Source: Azoarcus sp. CIB
Lineage (GTDB): Bacteria; Pseudomonadota; Gammaproteobacteria; Burkholderiales; Rhodocyclaceae
DNA length: 64,000 nucleotides
Direction: 5' to 3'
Assembly: GCF_001190925.1 (NCBI RefSeq)
Contig: NZ_CP011072.1
Coordinates: forward strand, 4,092,001 to 4,156,000
Made by a program: the position numbers and the translations under genes. Under the pieces are notes generated by a model. It searched no databases. It saw only the letters and a program-made list of their open reading frames with translations, and was not told where the DNA came from. Below are positions 18,305-27,622 of the stretch, in pieces. Each line of letters opens with the position of its first letter. The first letter of the stretch is position 1.

Positions 18305-20170
18305 ATGCTCATGAACACTCGACGGATCCTGTGCGGCTGGGTAAATCTCGCGGAGGCTGATGCTGCCCCGCCGGGGGCGCTGCAGGCAATGTTCGCTGCC
18401 GATGCGGCCGGCGAACCCGGAGCCCTGCTCGAAATGCACGGCGCGGGCTGCATCGCGACGGGGTCGGCGACAAGCTGGCTGGCCCAGCACGCCGGCGCAC
18501 GCCATACGGCAGCGTTGCTCGGACGGCCGCGCTGGACGGACGCGGCGACCGCGGCCCACGCGGCTGAGCACGGCCACGCTGCGGCCGCAATCCGGCGTTA
18601 CGGTGAGGTCGGCGATCGACTCCTGGATGATCTCCAGGGGAACTTCGCGTTGGTCCTGGTCGACCTGGCGAAGGGCCGAGCGTTGCTGGCCGTCGACCGC
18701 ACCGGCATCGAGCGCCTGTGTTTCGCACGGGTGGGCTCCCTGTTGGTGTTTTCCACCAGCGCGCGCGCCGTCGCCGCACATCCGGCGGTCAATGCCGCAC
18801 TCGACCGCCAGGCACTGTACGAATACCTGTATTGCCACATGGTGCCCAGTCCCGACACCGCGTTTCGCGCGGTCGAGAAGCTGCTGCCGGCGCAATGTCT
18901 GGTAGCGACCGGGGGAGACACGACGCGGCACTTCTACTGGGCGATGCCCTTTGCACCGGACAACGGGGCAGACGAGGCGCACCAGGAACGAACGTTCAGC
19001 CAGCTCCTGCGTCAGTCGGTGCAGCGCCACGTGGATGAGCTGCCGGTCGGAGCCTTCCTGTCCGGAGGAACCGACAGCTCGACGGTTACCGGCCTGCTCG
19101 GCGAGGTCAGCGGCAAGCCGGCACGCACCTTCTCGATCGGCTTCGACGCCGAGGGCTTTGACGAGCTCGATTACGCGCGCATCACGGCCCGGCATTTCGG
19201 TGCCGACGCGACCGAGTTCTACGTCACCCCTGAGCATGTCGCCGAGGCGTTGCCGCTCATTGCCGCCGCCTATGACGAACCCTTCGGCAACGCGTCGGCC
19301 GTGCCGACGTACTTCTGCGCCCGCATCGCGCGCGAACACGGCATCGAGGCGATGCTCGCGGGTGACGGCGGCGACGAATTCTTCGGCGGCAACGCGCGCT
19401 ATGCCAAGCAGGGAGTGTTCGAGCATTACCACTCGCTCGCGCCGGGGCTGCGGCGCATGCTCGAGCCGCTCGTGCTGAATTTTCCGCTCGGATCGGCGTT
19501 GATGCCGGTGCGCAAGGCACAGAGCTACATCCGACAGGCGCGCATCCCGCTGCCCGACCGTCTGGAAACCTACAACTTCCTGCATCGCGATCCGCTCACG
19601 GAAATCTTCGAGAAGGAGTTCCTCGCCGCGGTCGACACCGAACGTCCGCTGGCGCTGATGCGCGAGGCGTACTTTCGCGCCGCATCGCCGGAACCGGTCG
19701 ACCGCATGATGCATCTCGATCACAAGATCACGCTGGCCGACAACGATCTGCGCAAGGTGTCGCGGATGTGCGAGGCCGCGGGGGTCGAGGTGCGCTTTCC
19801 CTTCCTCGACGAGGATCTGATCGCCTTCTCCGGAACGCTGGCCGTGCGCCAGAAAGTGAGCGGCACCCGCCTGCGTGTATTTTTCAAACAGGCGCTGCGC
19901 GACTTCCTGCCGGGCGAGACGATCACCAAATCCAAGCATGGTTTCGGCCTGCCGTTCGGCCTGTGGCTGGCCGCCGACGGCCCGCTGCGTTCGCAGGCGG
20001 TCGCCGCACTGGACAGCCTCGCCCGTCGCGGGATCGTTCGTCCGGACTATCTGCAGAAGCTGTGGCGGGAACATTCGTCGGGCCATGCGAGCTATTACGG
20101 CGTCATGATCTGGGTACTGACCCAACTGGAACTCTGGCTGCAGCGGAATGGCGGTCCGGCCGAACCTTGA
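18305..20170 (+). CDS. asparagine synthase-like protein lacking the glutaminase cysteine
   Basis: The product is 621 residues. The synthase half is intact: GAFLSGGTDSS is the pyrophosphate loop (about residues 250-259) and AGDGGDEFFGG is a typical later motif. The N-terminal half resembles the class II amidotransferase fold but starts MLMNTRRILCGW, so the catalytic Cys2 is missing (the first Cys is about residue 10). It may use free ammonia or another amine, or have lost glutamine hydrolysis. The start could be 18305 or 18311. The 3' end overlaps the convergent O-ligase gene by 68 bp. It is the only plus-strand gene between two minus-strand blocks. Confidence 0.82.
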   Translation: MLMNTRRILCGWVNLAEADAAPPGALQAMFAADAAGEPGALLEMHGAGCIATGSATSWLAQHAGARHTAALLGRPRWTDAATAAHAAEHGHAAAAIRRYGEVGDRLLDDLQGNFALVLVDLAKGRALLAVDRTGIERLCFARVGSLLVFSTSARAVAAHPAVNAALDRQALYEYLYCHMVPSPDTAFRAVEKLLPAQCLVATGGDTTRHFYWAMPFAPDNGADEAHQERTFSQLLRQSVQRHVDELPVGAFLSGGTDSSTVTGLLGEVSGKPARTFSIGFDAEGFDELDYARITARHFGADATEFYVTPEHVAEALPLIAAAYDEPFGNASAVPTYFCARIAREHGIEAMLAGDGGDEFFGGNARYAKQGVFEHYHSLAPGLRRMLEPLVLNFPLGSALMPVRKAQSYIRQARIPLPDRLETYNFLHRDPLTEIFEKEFLAAVDTERPLALMREAYFRAASPEPVDRMMHLDHKITLADNDLRKVSRMCEAAGVEVRFPFLDEDLIAFSGTLAVRQKVSGTRLRVFFKQALRDFLPGETITKSKHGFGLPFGLWLAADGPLRSQAVAALDSLARRGIVRPDYLQKLWREHSSGHASYYGVMIWVLTQLELWLQRNGGPAEP

Positions 20171-21458
20171 CCGGCACTGCCGCAGGCGCCGCCCGTGCAG
20201 CGAGACCAACCGTACGCCTCCCGGCGGCTTCGGCTTCACGCACCAGTACTCTCGCGACCACCACGATCAGCACGAGGTTGTAGTAGTAGTCAAAGTACGC
20301 CATGCCAAGGAAGGCTCCCGCCGCGAGATAGGCGACGATGCTGACCTGCACCATCGCGGCAAGATCGCCCAGCCAAGCATGCTCGGAATCCGGTTTGACA
20401 GCCCTCGCGACGGCGCCCGCCGACCGCCAGGTGAATACCGCCAGCAGCAGGAACAGGAACAGGCCGACGAAGCCGTGTTCGCCCAGCACTTCGAAATAGA
20501 TCGAGTGCACGTCACGAACGTTGGATGGATCGGGCGCGTACAGATAGAACATTTCGCGCTGGAAGGTTTCGAAACCGCCGCCCAGCGGCCGGTCCATCGC
20601 AAGATGAAACGCCATCCACCACGCGTTGATGCGCCCCAGCGCGGACTGGTCCTCCTGGTAGGTATTGATCGTCGCCATGCGTTCGTACCACGCCTCCGGC
20701 ATGATCAGCCAGATCATCAGAATCGACAGTCCGCCAAGTACGATGACGAGAAACTTGTGTCGCGCCTTGAGCCAGAACACCAAACCCATCGCTGCCATGC
20801 CCAGCAACGCGCCGCGCGACTGCGTGCCGATCGCCGCGGTCGCCGTGAGCAGGGTTGCGACGTACACCGCGGGCCGCAGCCAGCCATGCACGGTGCTGCG
20901 CGCAAGGAAGTACAGGAGCGGCACGGTCATCGCAAGGGCGAGACCAAGCTCGTTGTTGCCCTCGATGAAGGTGCCCGACGGCCCTTGCACACGGTACACC
21001 CCGCCATTGACGATCGTGAAGATGCCGCCCTTGACCCCGTAGAACGCCAAGGACAAGGCGATCGTCCATACGAGGGCTTTGAGCCTCTCGGGTGTGTTGA
21101 TGAGGATCATCGCGACGAAGATCATCAGTTGGATCTTGATGACCTTCTCGAATTGTGGCCAGGCAAAGATCGGGTAAGCCGCAAATATCGTCGTGACCAG
21201 CATCCACACGACAAAAAGCAGCAACACAACGGACTCCCGCTCCCACGGGATGCGCTTCGGCTCCTTCGACAGCAACATCGCGATCAGCGTCGTCAGCGCC
21301 ACGATGTAGGCGAAGGGCATCGTCGTGCTGAACCCCCACGCGAGGCGATGCGGATTCATGAAACCGAGCCACGTCCACACGAGGATTCCGATCCACGGCC
21401 GCCGGAGGATGAACGGCAGGGTTGCGAAGACCGCAAACGTTACTGCGATGTCGCGCAT
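20103..21458 (-). CDS. O-antigen ligase/polymerase-like protein, exosortase A-associated
   Basis: The product is a 451-residue polytopic membrane protein of the Wzy/WaaL type. It has about ten helices, a GTFIEGNNELGLALAM segment and a large periplasmic loop (DPSNVRDVHSIYFEVLGEHG), as in the probable O-glycosylation ligase found in exosortase A loci. It would polymerise or transfer the lipid-linked glycan at the outer face of the inner membrane. It is the last gene of the long minus-strand locus. Its 5' end overlaps the formyltransferase gene by 19 bp, and its 3' end runs 68 bp into the convergent asparagine-synthase-like gene. Confidence 0.85.
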   Translation of the reverse strand: MRDIAVTFAVFATLPFILRRPWIGILVWTWLGFMNPHRLAWGFSTTMPFAYIVALTTLIAMLLSKEPKRIPWERESVVLLLFVVWMLVTTIFAAYPIFAWPQFEKVIKIQLMIFVAMILINTPERLKALVWTIALSLAFYGVKGGIFTIVNGGVYRVQGPSGTFIEGNNELGLALAMTVPLLYFLARSTVHGWLRPAVYVATLLTATAAIGTQSRGALLGMAAMGLVFWLKARHKFLVIVLGGLSILMIWLIMPEAWYERMATINTYQEDQSALGRINAWWMAFHLAMDRPLGGGFETFQREMFYLYAPDPSNVRDVHSIYFEVLGEHGFVGLFLFLLLAVFTWRSAGAVARAVKPDSEHAWLGDLAAMVQVSIVAYLAAGAFLGMAYFDYYYNLVLIVVVARVLVREAEAAGRRTVGLAARAAPAAVPVKVRPDRHSAAARVPVGSVPRS

Positions 21459-22297
21459 GCGGTGTCGACCTCACGAATATCCCGCGTCTCATCCGCAGGA
21501 AACCAGCGGGTACGCGCCGGTAGACGGATGCCGGCCGGAATGCCGTGTGGCATCCGCCGGGCAAGCGCACGCTCGTGCCGCAGCAGGCGGTCCTTCACCT
21601 GATAGAGCCGCCCCCGTCCCGGCTGCCGCTGACCAAAGCGCTCGCCCGCGGCGAAACGATCGAGGAGTTCCGCGAAGACATCGGTGCTGTGCGCGACCGC
21701 GCGCCAGAACAGCGTCAGCTCGTCGTCGCCGGGCCTGACTTCGGGGCTGGCATGGGCGATGAGGCTGCCGGTGTCGATGCCGGGATCGATGTAGTGGATG
21801 GTGCAGCCCACCTGTTCCGGCTCGCCGTTGTGCAGCGCCCAGAACGTGCAGTCGGCGCCACGATACTGCGGCGAAAGGCCCCCATGCAGATTGACGAGCC
21901 GCGGACGGCCTGCCTCCAGCAACGCTCCCTTGATCAGCGACGTACCGAACACGGCGATGAGATCGGGCGACAACGCGGCGACGAGATCGGCCACGCCGGG
22001 ATGATTCACGGTCGGAAAGCTGCGGACGAGGTCAGCGCGATCGAGCGTGGCCGGCACGTCGCCGAAGAAGAACTTCGCCTCGCGGTCGCCCGTGTAGCGC
22101 CTCCGGTCGCGCAGCCAGCGCCAGGCTTTGCTGGACAAAGTCTTCGGTCGCAGCACCCGCAGGATCTTCTCGCGGTTCCACTCCCCTCCGCTTTCCTGAA
22201 CGATCGCGAGGACGTCGGCGCGCCGGCACAAGGCATTCGCGAAATGCAGGTGACGCGGCGCCCCGCCGCAAAGGATCAGCAGGCGCAGCCGGCTCAT
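21440..22297 (-). CDS. formyltransferase family protein
   Basis: The product has 285 residues. NLHGGLSPQYRGADCTFWAL followed by GCTIHYIDPGIDTG gives the Asn-His-Asp triad and loop of formyl-tetrahydrofolate-dependent transferases such as Fmt, ArnA and sugar N-formyltransferases. The N-terminal region is not the purine or tRNA enzyme type, so an amino-sugar N-formyltransferase of the polysaccharide pathway is the best guess. The ATG at 22297 overlaps the upstream stop by 4 bp. It probably acts in the cytoplasm on a nucleotide amino sugar. Confidence 0.8.
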   Translation of the reverse strand: MSRLRLLILCGGAPRHLHFANALCRRADVLAIVQESGGEWNREKILRVLRPKTLSSKAWRWLRDRRRYTGDREAKFFFGDVPATLDRADLVRSFPTVNHPGVADLVAALSPDLIAVFGTSLIKGALLEAGRPRLVNLHGGLSPQYRGADCTFWALHNGEPEQVGCTIHYIDPGIDTGSLIAHASPEVRPGDDELTLFWRAVAHSTDVFAELLDRFAAGERFGQRQPGRGRLYQVKDRLLRHERALARRMPHGIPAGIRLPARTRWFPADETRDIREVDTACATSQ

Positions 22298-23511
22298 GCG
22301 GGAACCCCGCACTCGCGCCGCGCCACAAGCGGCGGCAGCGCGCGACCGGTCTCGTCCATGATCAGCGCATCGGCAAAGAACTTGGCCGCCCAGTTCGGAA
22401 ACTCGAACCGCGAATAGTCGCCCCAGATCGGCGCCGAGCCCGGGATTGCGCCGCGCACGATGTCATCCTCGTCGGCGAGGCGCTGCGTCCTCTTCACGTA
22501 GCCGATCGCCCGGCGGGCAGCAGCGGTGAAGTCGCACGAACCGGTGATCTGCCCCAGACGCAGCCAATTCAAGGCCATCTGCGCCACACCGGTCACGCAG
22601 GCGTAGGAGCAGGTCGTGACCCAGCCGTCTCCATAGCGTCCGGCGAGCCCGCCATTGTCACGCAGCACCCCCATCATTCCGCGCGCTGCGCGCTCCGCGG
22701 CCTGCAGGTAGCGCTCGTCGTCGAGCAATGCACCGCATTCGACGAATCCCCGGATCGCGTAAGCGATCGTGTGCGTGAACGGGTCCTGGCCAGCGGTGAA
22801 GGCATTGGTCCGGAACCAGCCGCATTCGGTCTGCTGGGTAAGCGCCCAATCGAGATTGCGCCGCGCGCCATCGACGAGGCCCTTTTCACCCGACAGCAGG
22901 CCGGTCGCGACGAGCGCCCAGATCGCCCGCGTGTTGTAGACGTGCGGCACACCGTTATGCTCCGAGCGCCGGAAACAACCGTCCGAGTCCTGCTGGCGAA
23001 TGAGCCACCAGCCGGCGTGCACCGCCGCGTCGAGACACTCGGTGCGCTGCAGGCTAACCGCCCCGGCGATCATGCCGTGCATGATCTGGCCGGTATTGAA
23101 GATCACCGGTTGGCTGCCGGGCTCGCCGAAATGCCCGGGGAAGGCGCCGTCCTCATGCTGCAGCGACATCTCCCAGTCGATCATGCGTCGCGCCCGTTCA
23201 AGGAGTTCGGGCCGTTCGAGGACCTCGGCGGCAGCAATGAAGGTTTCGATGATGTAGCCGGTGGTCTCGGGGTAACCGGGCAACCAGCCGTCCTCGAAGC
23301 TCCACCCGGCCGAAACGCCTCCCGCGTCGGACTCGCGCATGCGCACATCCTGGGCGCGGCACAGCCAGTCGATTGCCGCCTGCAGGTGCATGCGGTGCTC
23401 GCGCTCCGGCTGACGTGCGGCGCCGCCAAGGTCGTTGAGGATCAGGCGCGCGTGGCGCGGCGACCACGGCTTGTAGCGCAGGGGCAGGCGCAGGACCGCG
23501 AGCGAATTCAT
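22294..23511 (-). CDS. alpha/alpha-toroid protein of unknown function
   Basis: The 405-residue, mostly helical product has repeated Trp/Gly-rich turns (DGWLPGYPETTGYIIETF, QHEDGAFPGHFG, GWFRTNAF), typical of six-hairpin or terpene-cyclase-like toroids. No signal peptide or membrane segment is visible. I do not recognise a characterised family. It sits between the CapK-like and formyltransferase genes with 4 bp overlaps on both sides, and the ATG at 23511 is chosen for that reason. It may act on the same glycan substrate. A hydrolase, epimerase or lyase activity is possible but not shown. Confidence 0.65.
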   Translation of the reverse strand: MNSLAVLRLPLRYKPWSPRHARLILNDLGGAARQPEREHRMHLQAAIDWLCRAQDVRMRESDAGGVSAGWSFEDGWLPGYPETTGYIIETFIAAAEVLERPELLERARRMIDWEMSLQHEDGAFPGHFGEPGSQPVIFNTGQIMHGMIAGAVSLQRTECLDAAVHAGWWLIRQQDSDGCFRRSEHNGVPHVYNTRAIWALVATGLLSGEKGLVDGARRNLDWALTQQTECGWFRTNAFTAGQDPFTHTIAYAIRGFVECGALLDDERYLQAAERAARGMMGVLRDNGGLAGRYGDGWVTTCSYACVTGVAQMALNWLRLGQITGSCDFTAAARRAIGYVKRTQRLADEDDIVRGAIPGSAPIWGDYSRFEFPNWAAKFFADALIMDETGRALPPLVARRECGVPA

Positions 23512-24899
23512 GCCGTGACCCCGGTGGCTGACTGGAGGCGGGGCGCCAGCGCGACATGACTGACCACATAGCGGTGTTTGCCTGATGCCTCGGGCGGGAT
23601 CTCGTCGAGCAGCCGGCATTCGACGCGCAAGTCGGCGCCCAACCGAGCCCTCAGCCCCGTCGCAATCTGCGCCTCACGCTCCGGCGACCAGCCGCGATCC
23701 GGGACCACCTGGACTTCGATCACGTCCGGCGCATGCTGGATGCACTTGAACTGCTTGATGCCGTCTACCGCCCGCAGCACATAGATCACCGCCAGCGCGT
23801 GCATGACCGTGCCGTCCGAGCGCACGACGAAGTCGGTCTGCCTCCCGGCGACCTGGTCGATGACGTGCAGACCGCGCCCGGCCCGGCAGGCCTCTGCCGA
23901 CAGGCGCAGCATGTCGCCGGTCCGGTAGCGGATGAAGGGCTGCCCCTCCGAACACAGGCCGGTCATGACAGCCTCCCCCGTCTCGCCGCTGGCAACGGGC
24001 TGACCCTGCGCATCCAGCACCTCCAGCACAACGCTCTCGCTGATCAGCAGCATCTGCCCTTCCGGCGTCTCATGCGCGGTGAATCCGATGTCGCGGCTGC
24101 CGAATTCGTTGGCGACCGGCACCCCGAATACCGAACCGATCAGCTCCCGCTGGTGCTCGAACAGCGGCTCCCCGGTCGTGCAGACGACCTTCAGCGTTGG
24201 CAGGCGCATGTCCGCACCACGATCCTGAGCGTGCGCCGCCAGCAGCGCGATCGAACTGGCGTAGCCATACACGCACGCAGGCCGGTAGGCGCGGATGGCA
24301 TCGAGATAGCCGTCCATCGTCGCCTCGGACATATTGAACGCATTCAGCACGAGCTGATTGAGCAGTCGATCACGGACGACTTTGACTACATCGGTCTTGT
24401 TCAGCTCGACCGGAGCGCCCCACAGATAGACCTCGCGCTCGCCGACCTCCACGCCCCACCAGCGACGCGCGCGCATGCGCCCCGCTGCGTCCGACGCCTG
24501 GCGTGCGCGGCCGAAATAGAAGGACAGCGGCACGCCGCTGGATCCGCCGGTGTTGTAGGGAAATACGCCCCCGGGCGCGTCGCGCCAGACGATCTCGTCG
24601 CGATGGGCGCGGGCGTCCGCCTTGTCCATCGTCGGCAGCTTGCGCAGATCGGCAAGCGCGAGCTCACGGCCATGAGGGTCGAGCCCGGCCTCGTCGATCC
24701 GTTGGGCGAACCACGGGCTGCGCGCGTGTGCCGTGCGTAACAATGCGCTGAGCTTGCGCGCCTGCAGCAATTCGATCTCGTCGCGCGACAACCACTGGCT
24801 ACGTTCGAGCTCATCGAGATACGTGAAGGTGGGGCGCCCCATCAAGCGCTCGTGGAGCGGAAACAGCGCATCACTGACCAGTCGGGCAGGCAGGCTCAT
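23508..24899 (-). CDS. CapK/PaaK-like adenylate-forming protein
   Basis: The product is 463 residues. The N-terminal FTYLDELERSQWLSRDE and the phosphate-binding loop NTGGSSGVPLSF (about residue 115) match the phenylacetate-CoA ligase relatives found in capsule clusters (CapK). GSRDIGFTAHE and the YRTGDML segment are also conserved. Such proteins are thought to adenylate a carboxylate, but their role in polysaccharide loci is not settled. It lies 13 bp after the GT4 gene and overlaps the toroid gene by 4 bp, so it may activate an acid that decorates the polymer. Confidence 0.82.
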   Translation of the reverse strand: MSLPARLVSDALFPLHERLMGRPTFTYLDELERSQWLSRDEIELLQARKLSALLRTAHARSPWFAQRIDEAGLDPHGRELALADLRKLPTMDKADARAHRDEIVWRDAPGGVFPYNTGGSSGVPLSFYFGRARQASDAAGRMRARRWWGVEVGEREVYLWGAPVELNKTDVVKVVRDRLLNQLVLNAFNMSEATMDGYLDAIRAYRPACVYGYASSIALLAAHAQDRGADMRLPTLKVVCTTGEPLFEHQRELIGSVFGVPVANEFGSRDIGFTAHETPEGQMLLISESVVLEVLDAQGQPVASGETGEAVMTGLCSEGQPFIRYRTGDMLRLSAEACRAGRGLHVIDQVAGRQTDFVVRSDGTVMHALAVIYVLRAVDGIKQFKCIQHAPDVIEVQVVPDRGWSPEREAQIATGLRARLGADLRVECRLLDEIPPEASGKHRYVVSHVALAPRLQSATGVTA

Positions 24900-24912
24900 C
24901 GATATCTCCAGG

Positions 24913-26022
24913 TCACCGCGCCGCCATCGGTGCCACTCCGTTCTGCACGGCGGCCGTGTAGCCGGCGAACAGCGTGTCGCGCACGGCCGTCCAGGTATAA
25001 CGCCGCACTTCGCGACGCCCGCACTCGACCAATTGCTGGCGGAGCTCCGGCGAGCGCAGCAGACGCGTCACGGCGGACGCCATTGCCGCCGCGTCATCAC
25101 GCGGCACAAGCAGCGCACTGCGACCGTCTTCGACGATATACGGCACGCCGCCGACCGCGGTGCTCACCACCGGCACACCACTCGCAAGCGCCTCCAGTAC
25201 GGAATTCGGCGTGTTGTCGACACGCGATGGATTCAGCATCACATCGGCGTCACGATAGAGCCTGGCCATTTCGTCGCGATCGAGCCGGCCGGTGAAGCAC
25301 ACATGTCCCTCCAGGCCCAGCTGGGCAGCCAGACGCTCGAGTTCGCCAGCCTGGGGGCCCGAGCCGGCCACGGAAAGCCGCGCCTGCGGGTAATCCGCAA
25401 GAATCCGCGCAAACGCCTGCAGGGCCACCGAAATTCCGTAGATCGGCTCAAGGTTGCGCGCGACCACAATATGGGGCGCCCCTCCCCCCCCTTGCCGTGA
25501 CGAAGCGGGTTTGAAGCGCGCAAGATCGACGACGTTGGGCACGATATGGGTTTCGACCCCATGACGCGAAAAGATCTCGCGCAGAAAACCCGACGGCACC
25601 AGTACGCCACCGGCCCGCAGGAGCGTCGGCCTGACCCAACGCGCCGAGCGCGAGAGAAAATCGTCCGCCTCGCCGCCACGGTAGTTCACGACCACCGGCA
25701 CGCCACGCAGTACGGCAACCCACACCGCCGGCGCGGCAAAAAGGTGCCACGACCAGCCCGAATTGGCCATCACATGCATCAGGTCGGCCCGTCCTGCGGC
25801 CGCCCACAGACGCATCAGGTAAGGGACCAGCCGGAATCCCGCGCGCAGGCCCTTCACGCTGCGAACCCAAGCCGGCTTATAGGGCGCATTCACCCGGACG
25901 AGCTCCACATCAAGCCCCTCGGCGCGCAACAGCTCCCCCAGCTGGCGCGTCTGGTTCGCGATACCCCCCGCCGGCGGCGGCAGCGGGCCGATCAGTGCGA
26001 TGCGCTTGCCTGCCCAGTTCAC
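24913..26022 (-). CDS. glycosyltransferase family 4
   Basis: The product is a GT-B enzyme of about 369 residues: IALIGPLPPPAGGIANQTRQL at the N-terminus, NYRGGEADDFL, then GSGPQAGELERLA and SRVDNTPNSVLEALASGVPVV in the donor domain. The usual EX7E glutamate pair is reduced (N-SVLEALA), as in several exosortase-linked GT4 enzymes. No ATG is available. GTG at 26022, one base after the exosortase stop and preceded by a GGGG-containing stretch, fits best. Another GTG at 26055 would overlap the exosortase gene by 32 bp. Confidence 0.82.
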   Translation of the reverse strand: MNWAGKRIALIGPLPPPAGGIANQTRQLGELLRAEGLDVELVRVNAPYKPAWVRSVKGLRAGFRLVPYLMRLWAAAGRADLMHVMANSGWSWHLFAAPAVWVAVLRGVPVVVNYRGGEADDFLSRSARWVRPTLLRAGGVLVPSGFLREIFSRHGVETHIVPNVVDLARFKPASSRQGGGGAPHIVVARNLEPIYGISVALQAFARILADYPQARLSVAGSGPQAGELERLAAQLGLEGHVCFTGRLDRDEMARLYRDADVMLNPSRVDNTPNSVLEALASGVPVVSTAVGGVPYIVEDGRSALLVPRDDAAAMASAVTRLLRSPELRQQLVECGRREVRRYTWTAVRDTLFAGYTAAVQNGVAPMAAR

Positions 26023-26023
26023 G

Positions 26024-27622
26024 CTAACGCCCCATCGCCAGAGCGAGGGAGTCACCCAACTCGCTCCCCTTGTCCCGCAGGAATGACGCGAGTGCGGTCT
26101 CGGCCGCGCTTCGCTCCCCTTCGCCCAGCGACGTATAGATCATGACGGCGGCCGAATCGTCGCCGCGCCCGCGCAAGCGTGCCAGCGTCTGGTAAAGCTT
26201 TGCGGCGTATTCACTGGTCGTCCAATGTCCGTCGATCCAGTACCAGTGCCAGATCAGCAGCCGATCGGTGGCGCCATTGACGATTTCGGTGCTGAGCACA
26301 TTCACCTCACGCCCGCCGACCTGCACCGGCAGATCCCGATGTGCCGCCACGCTCCATTGCCTGTCTTTGTACTTCAGCACCCGGTTTTCGGAATTGACGA
26401 GTTCCTCGCCGGGCCCCTGATTGCGGTAGTAGGCAACGTACAGCCCGATCGGCACATTGCCATTCGCCCATGATTCGCGCAGTTCACCGCGCATACCCGA
26501 GTAATGCGGCTTCCAGTCGGGAATGCGGTCGCTCGCAACACGCTGCCAGCCCCCGCCGGACTGCGGCCCGGCAAGGCTCACCGGCCCGTGCGCACCTTGC
26601 GCGTTGAGCACGCCGAGCAACGGCGGCCACAACAGCACCAGAGCAACCGCGACGACCGGCATCGGCGCCACGAACCACGACGACCTGGTGGCGGAGCCGC
26701 CCGCAGTGACCACTGCACGCGGCGCCGACGCATCGTAAAGCGCATCCTCGCGCCAGCGTGCCCCGACCCAGAACAAGAGCATCATGACCAGCCCGAAGAA
26801 TACCCAGCCATAGATGAGGTGATCGACACCAGCGGCAATGCGGTTGTCGCTCATGTGCGCGAGCAGCACGATGCCGTAAGCCCTGAGCCAGTTCGCAATG
26901 ATGGGCAGCACCACAGACAGCGCGACGAAGATCAGGCGCCGGAGCAGCGAACGGTAGGTGAGGTACGCATACAGGCTGCCAACCACCACGGACGCGATCA
27001 GATAGCGCACCCCGCTGCAGCCCTCGACGACCTCCCAATGCCCCGACGGAATCACCAGACTGCGCCCCTCCGCGTAAACCGGCACGCCCGAGGCGCGCAA
27101 TCCCCAGATGATGAAGTCGGTAGTCCGATCCATCATCGCCGGGAACAGGAATTCACCGAAGGGCACGAGGAAGAACAGGAACCCCAGCGGAAAAGCCAGC
27201 GCACGCGCGACCCGCGTCCCCATGACAGCCCAAACCAACGCCACAGCCATGCCGACGAAGGCAAACTGCGACACGCTAGCGACGCTCGCGAGTTCGCCGA
27301 GCAGCCATGCGAAACCTGCCGCGGCTGCGGCCGCCATGCCGAGCAGAGAATGGGTCAGCGGCAGCCCGCGCAGCCGCTCACGTTCGCGCCAAATCAGCCA
27401 GCACGCGATCGGCACGATGAGGTAGCCGTGCGCGAAGGTGTCGGAGCGGCCCCAGATCTCAATCATGGATCCGACCGTGTCGCGGTAGGTCGCGACGAGT
27501 GCGACAAGCGCCGCCGCAAGCACCGCGAGACGGATTACCGTCTCGCGCGAAACACCGGCCGCGGGCACCGCAAGTGCAACGCCGCCGGCCTGCTGCCGCA
27601 CTTGGTCTTCCGGCGCGCTCAT
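26024..27622 (-). CDS. xrtA: exosortase A fused to an EpsI domain
   Basis: The product is 532 residues. Residues 28-290 form the polytopic exosortase with the catalytic Cys202 (VVEGCSGVRY), Arg247 (NWLRAYG) and His268 (GVDHLIYG). It would cleave PEP-CTERM proteins at the cytoplasmic membrane and link them to a surface polymer. Residues about 315-532 start with another membrane helix and continue as an EpsI/DUF3485 domain outside the membrane. The start at 27622 overlaps the TGA of the downstream glycosyltransferase gene (27619) as ATGA. No PEP-CTERM substrate gene is in the window. Confidence 0.92.
   Translation of the reverse strand: MSAPEDQVRQQAGGVALAVPAAGVSRETVIRLAVLAAALVALVATYRDTVGSMIEIWGRSDTFAHGYLIVPIACWLIWRERERLRGLPLTHSLLGMAAAAAAGFAWLLGELASVASVSQFAFVGMAVALVWAVMGTRVARALAFPLGFLFFLVPFGEFLFPAMMDRTTDFIIWGLRASGVPVYAEGRSLVIPSGHWEVVEGCSGVRYLIASVVVGSLYAYLTYRSLLRRLIFVALSVVLPIIANWLRAYGIVLLAHMSDNRIAAGVDHLIYGWVFFGLVMMLLFWVGARWREDALYDASAPRAVVTAGGSATRSSWFVAPMPVVAVALVLLWPPLLGVLNAQGAHGPVSLAGPQSGGGWQRVASDRIPDWKPHYSGMRGELRESWANGNVPIGLYVAYYRNQGPGEELVNSENRVLKYKDRQWSVAAHRDLPVQVGGREVNVLSTEIVNGATDRLLIWHWYWIDGHWTTSEYAAKLYQTLARLRGRGDDSAAVMIYTSLGEGERSAAETALASFLRDKGSELGDSLALAMGR

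Noticed and set aside
18197-20239. Long minus-strand frame opposite the asparagine-synthase-like gene.
   Set aside because: No family resemblance, and the plus-strand synthase motifs are intact.
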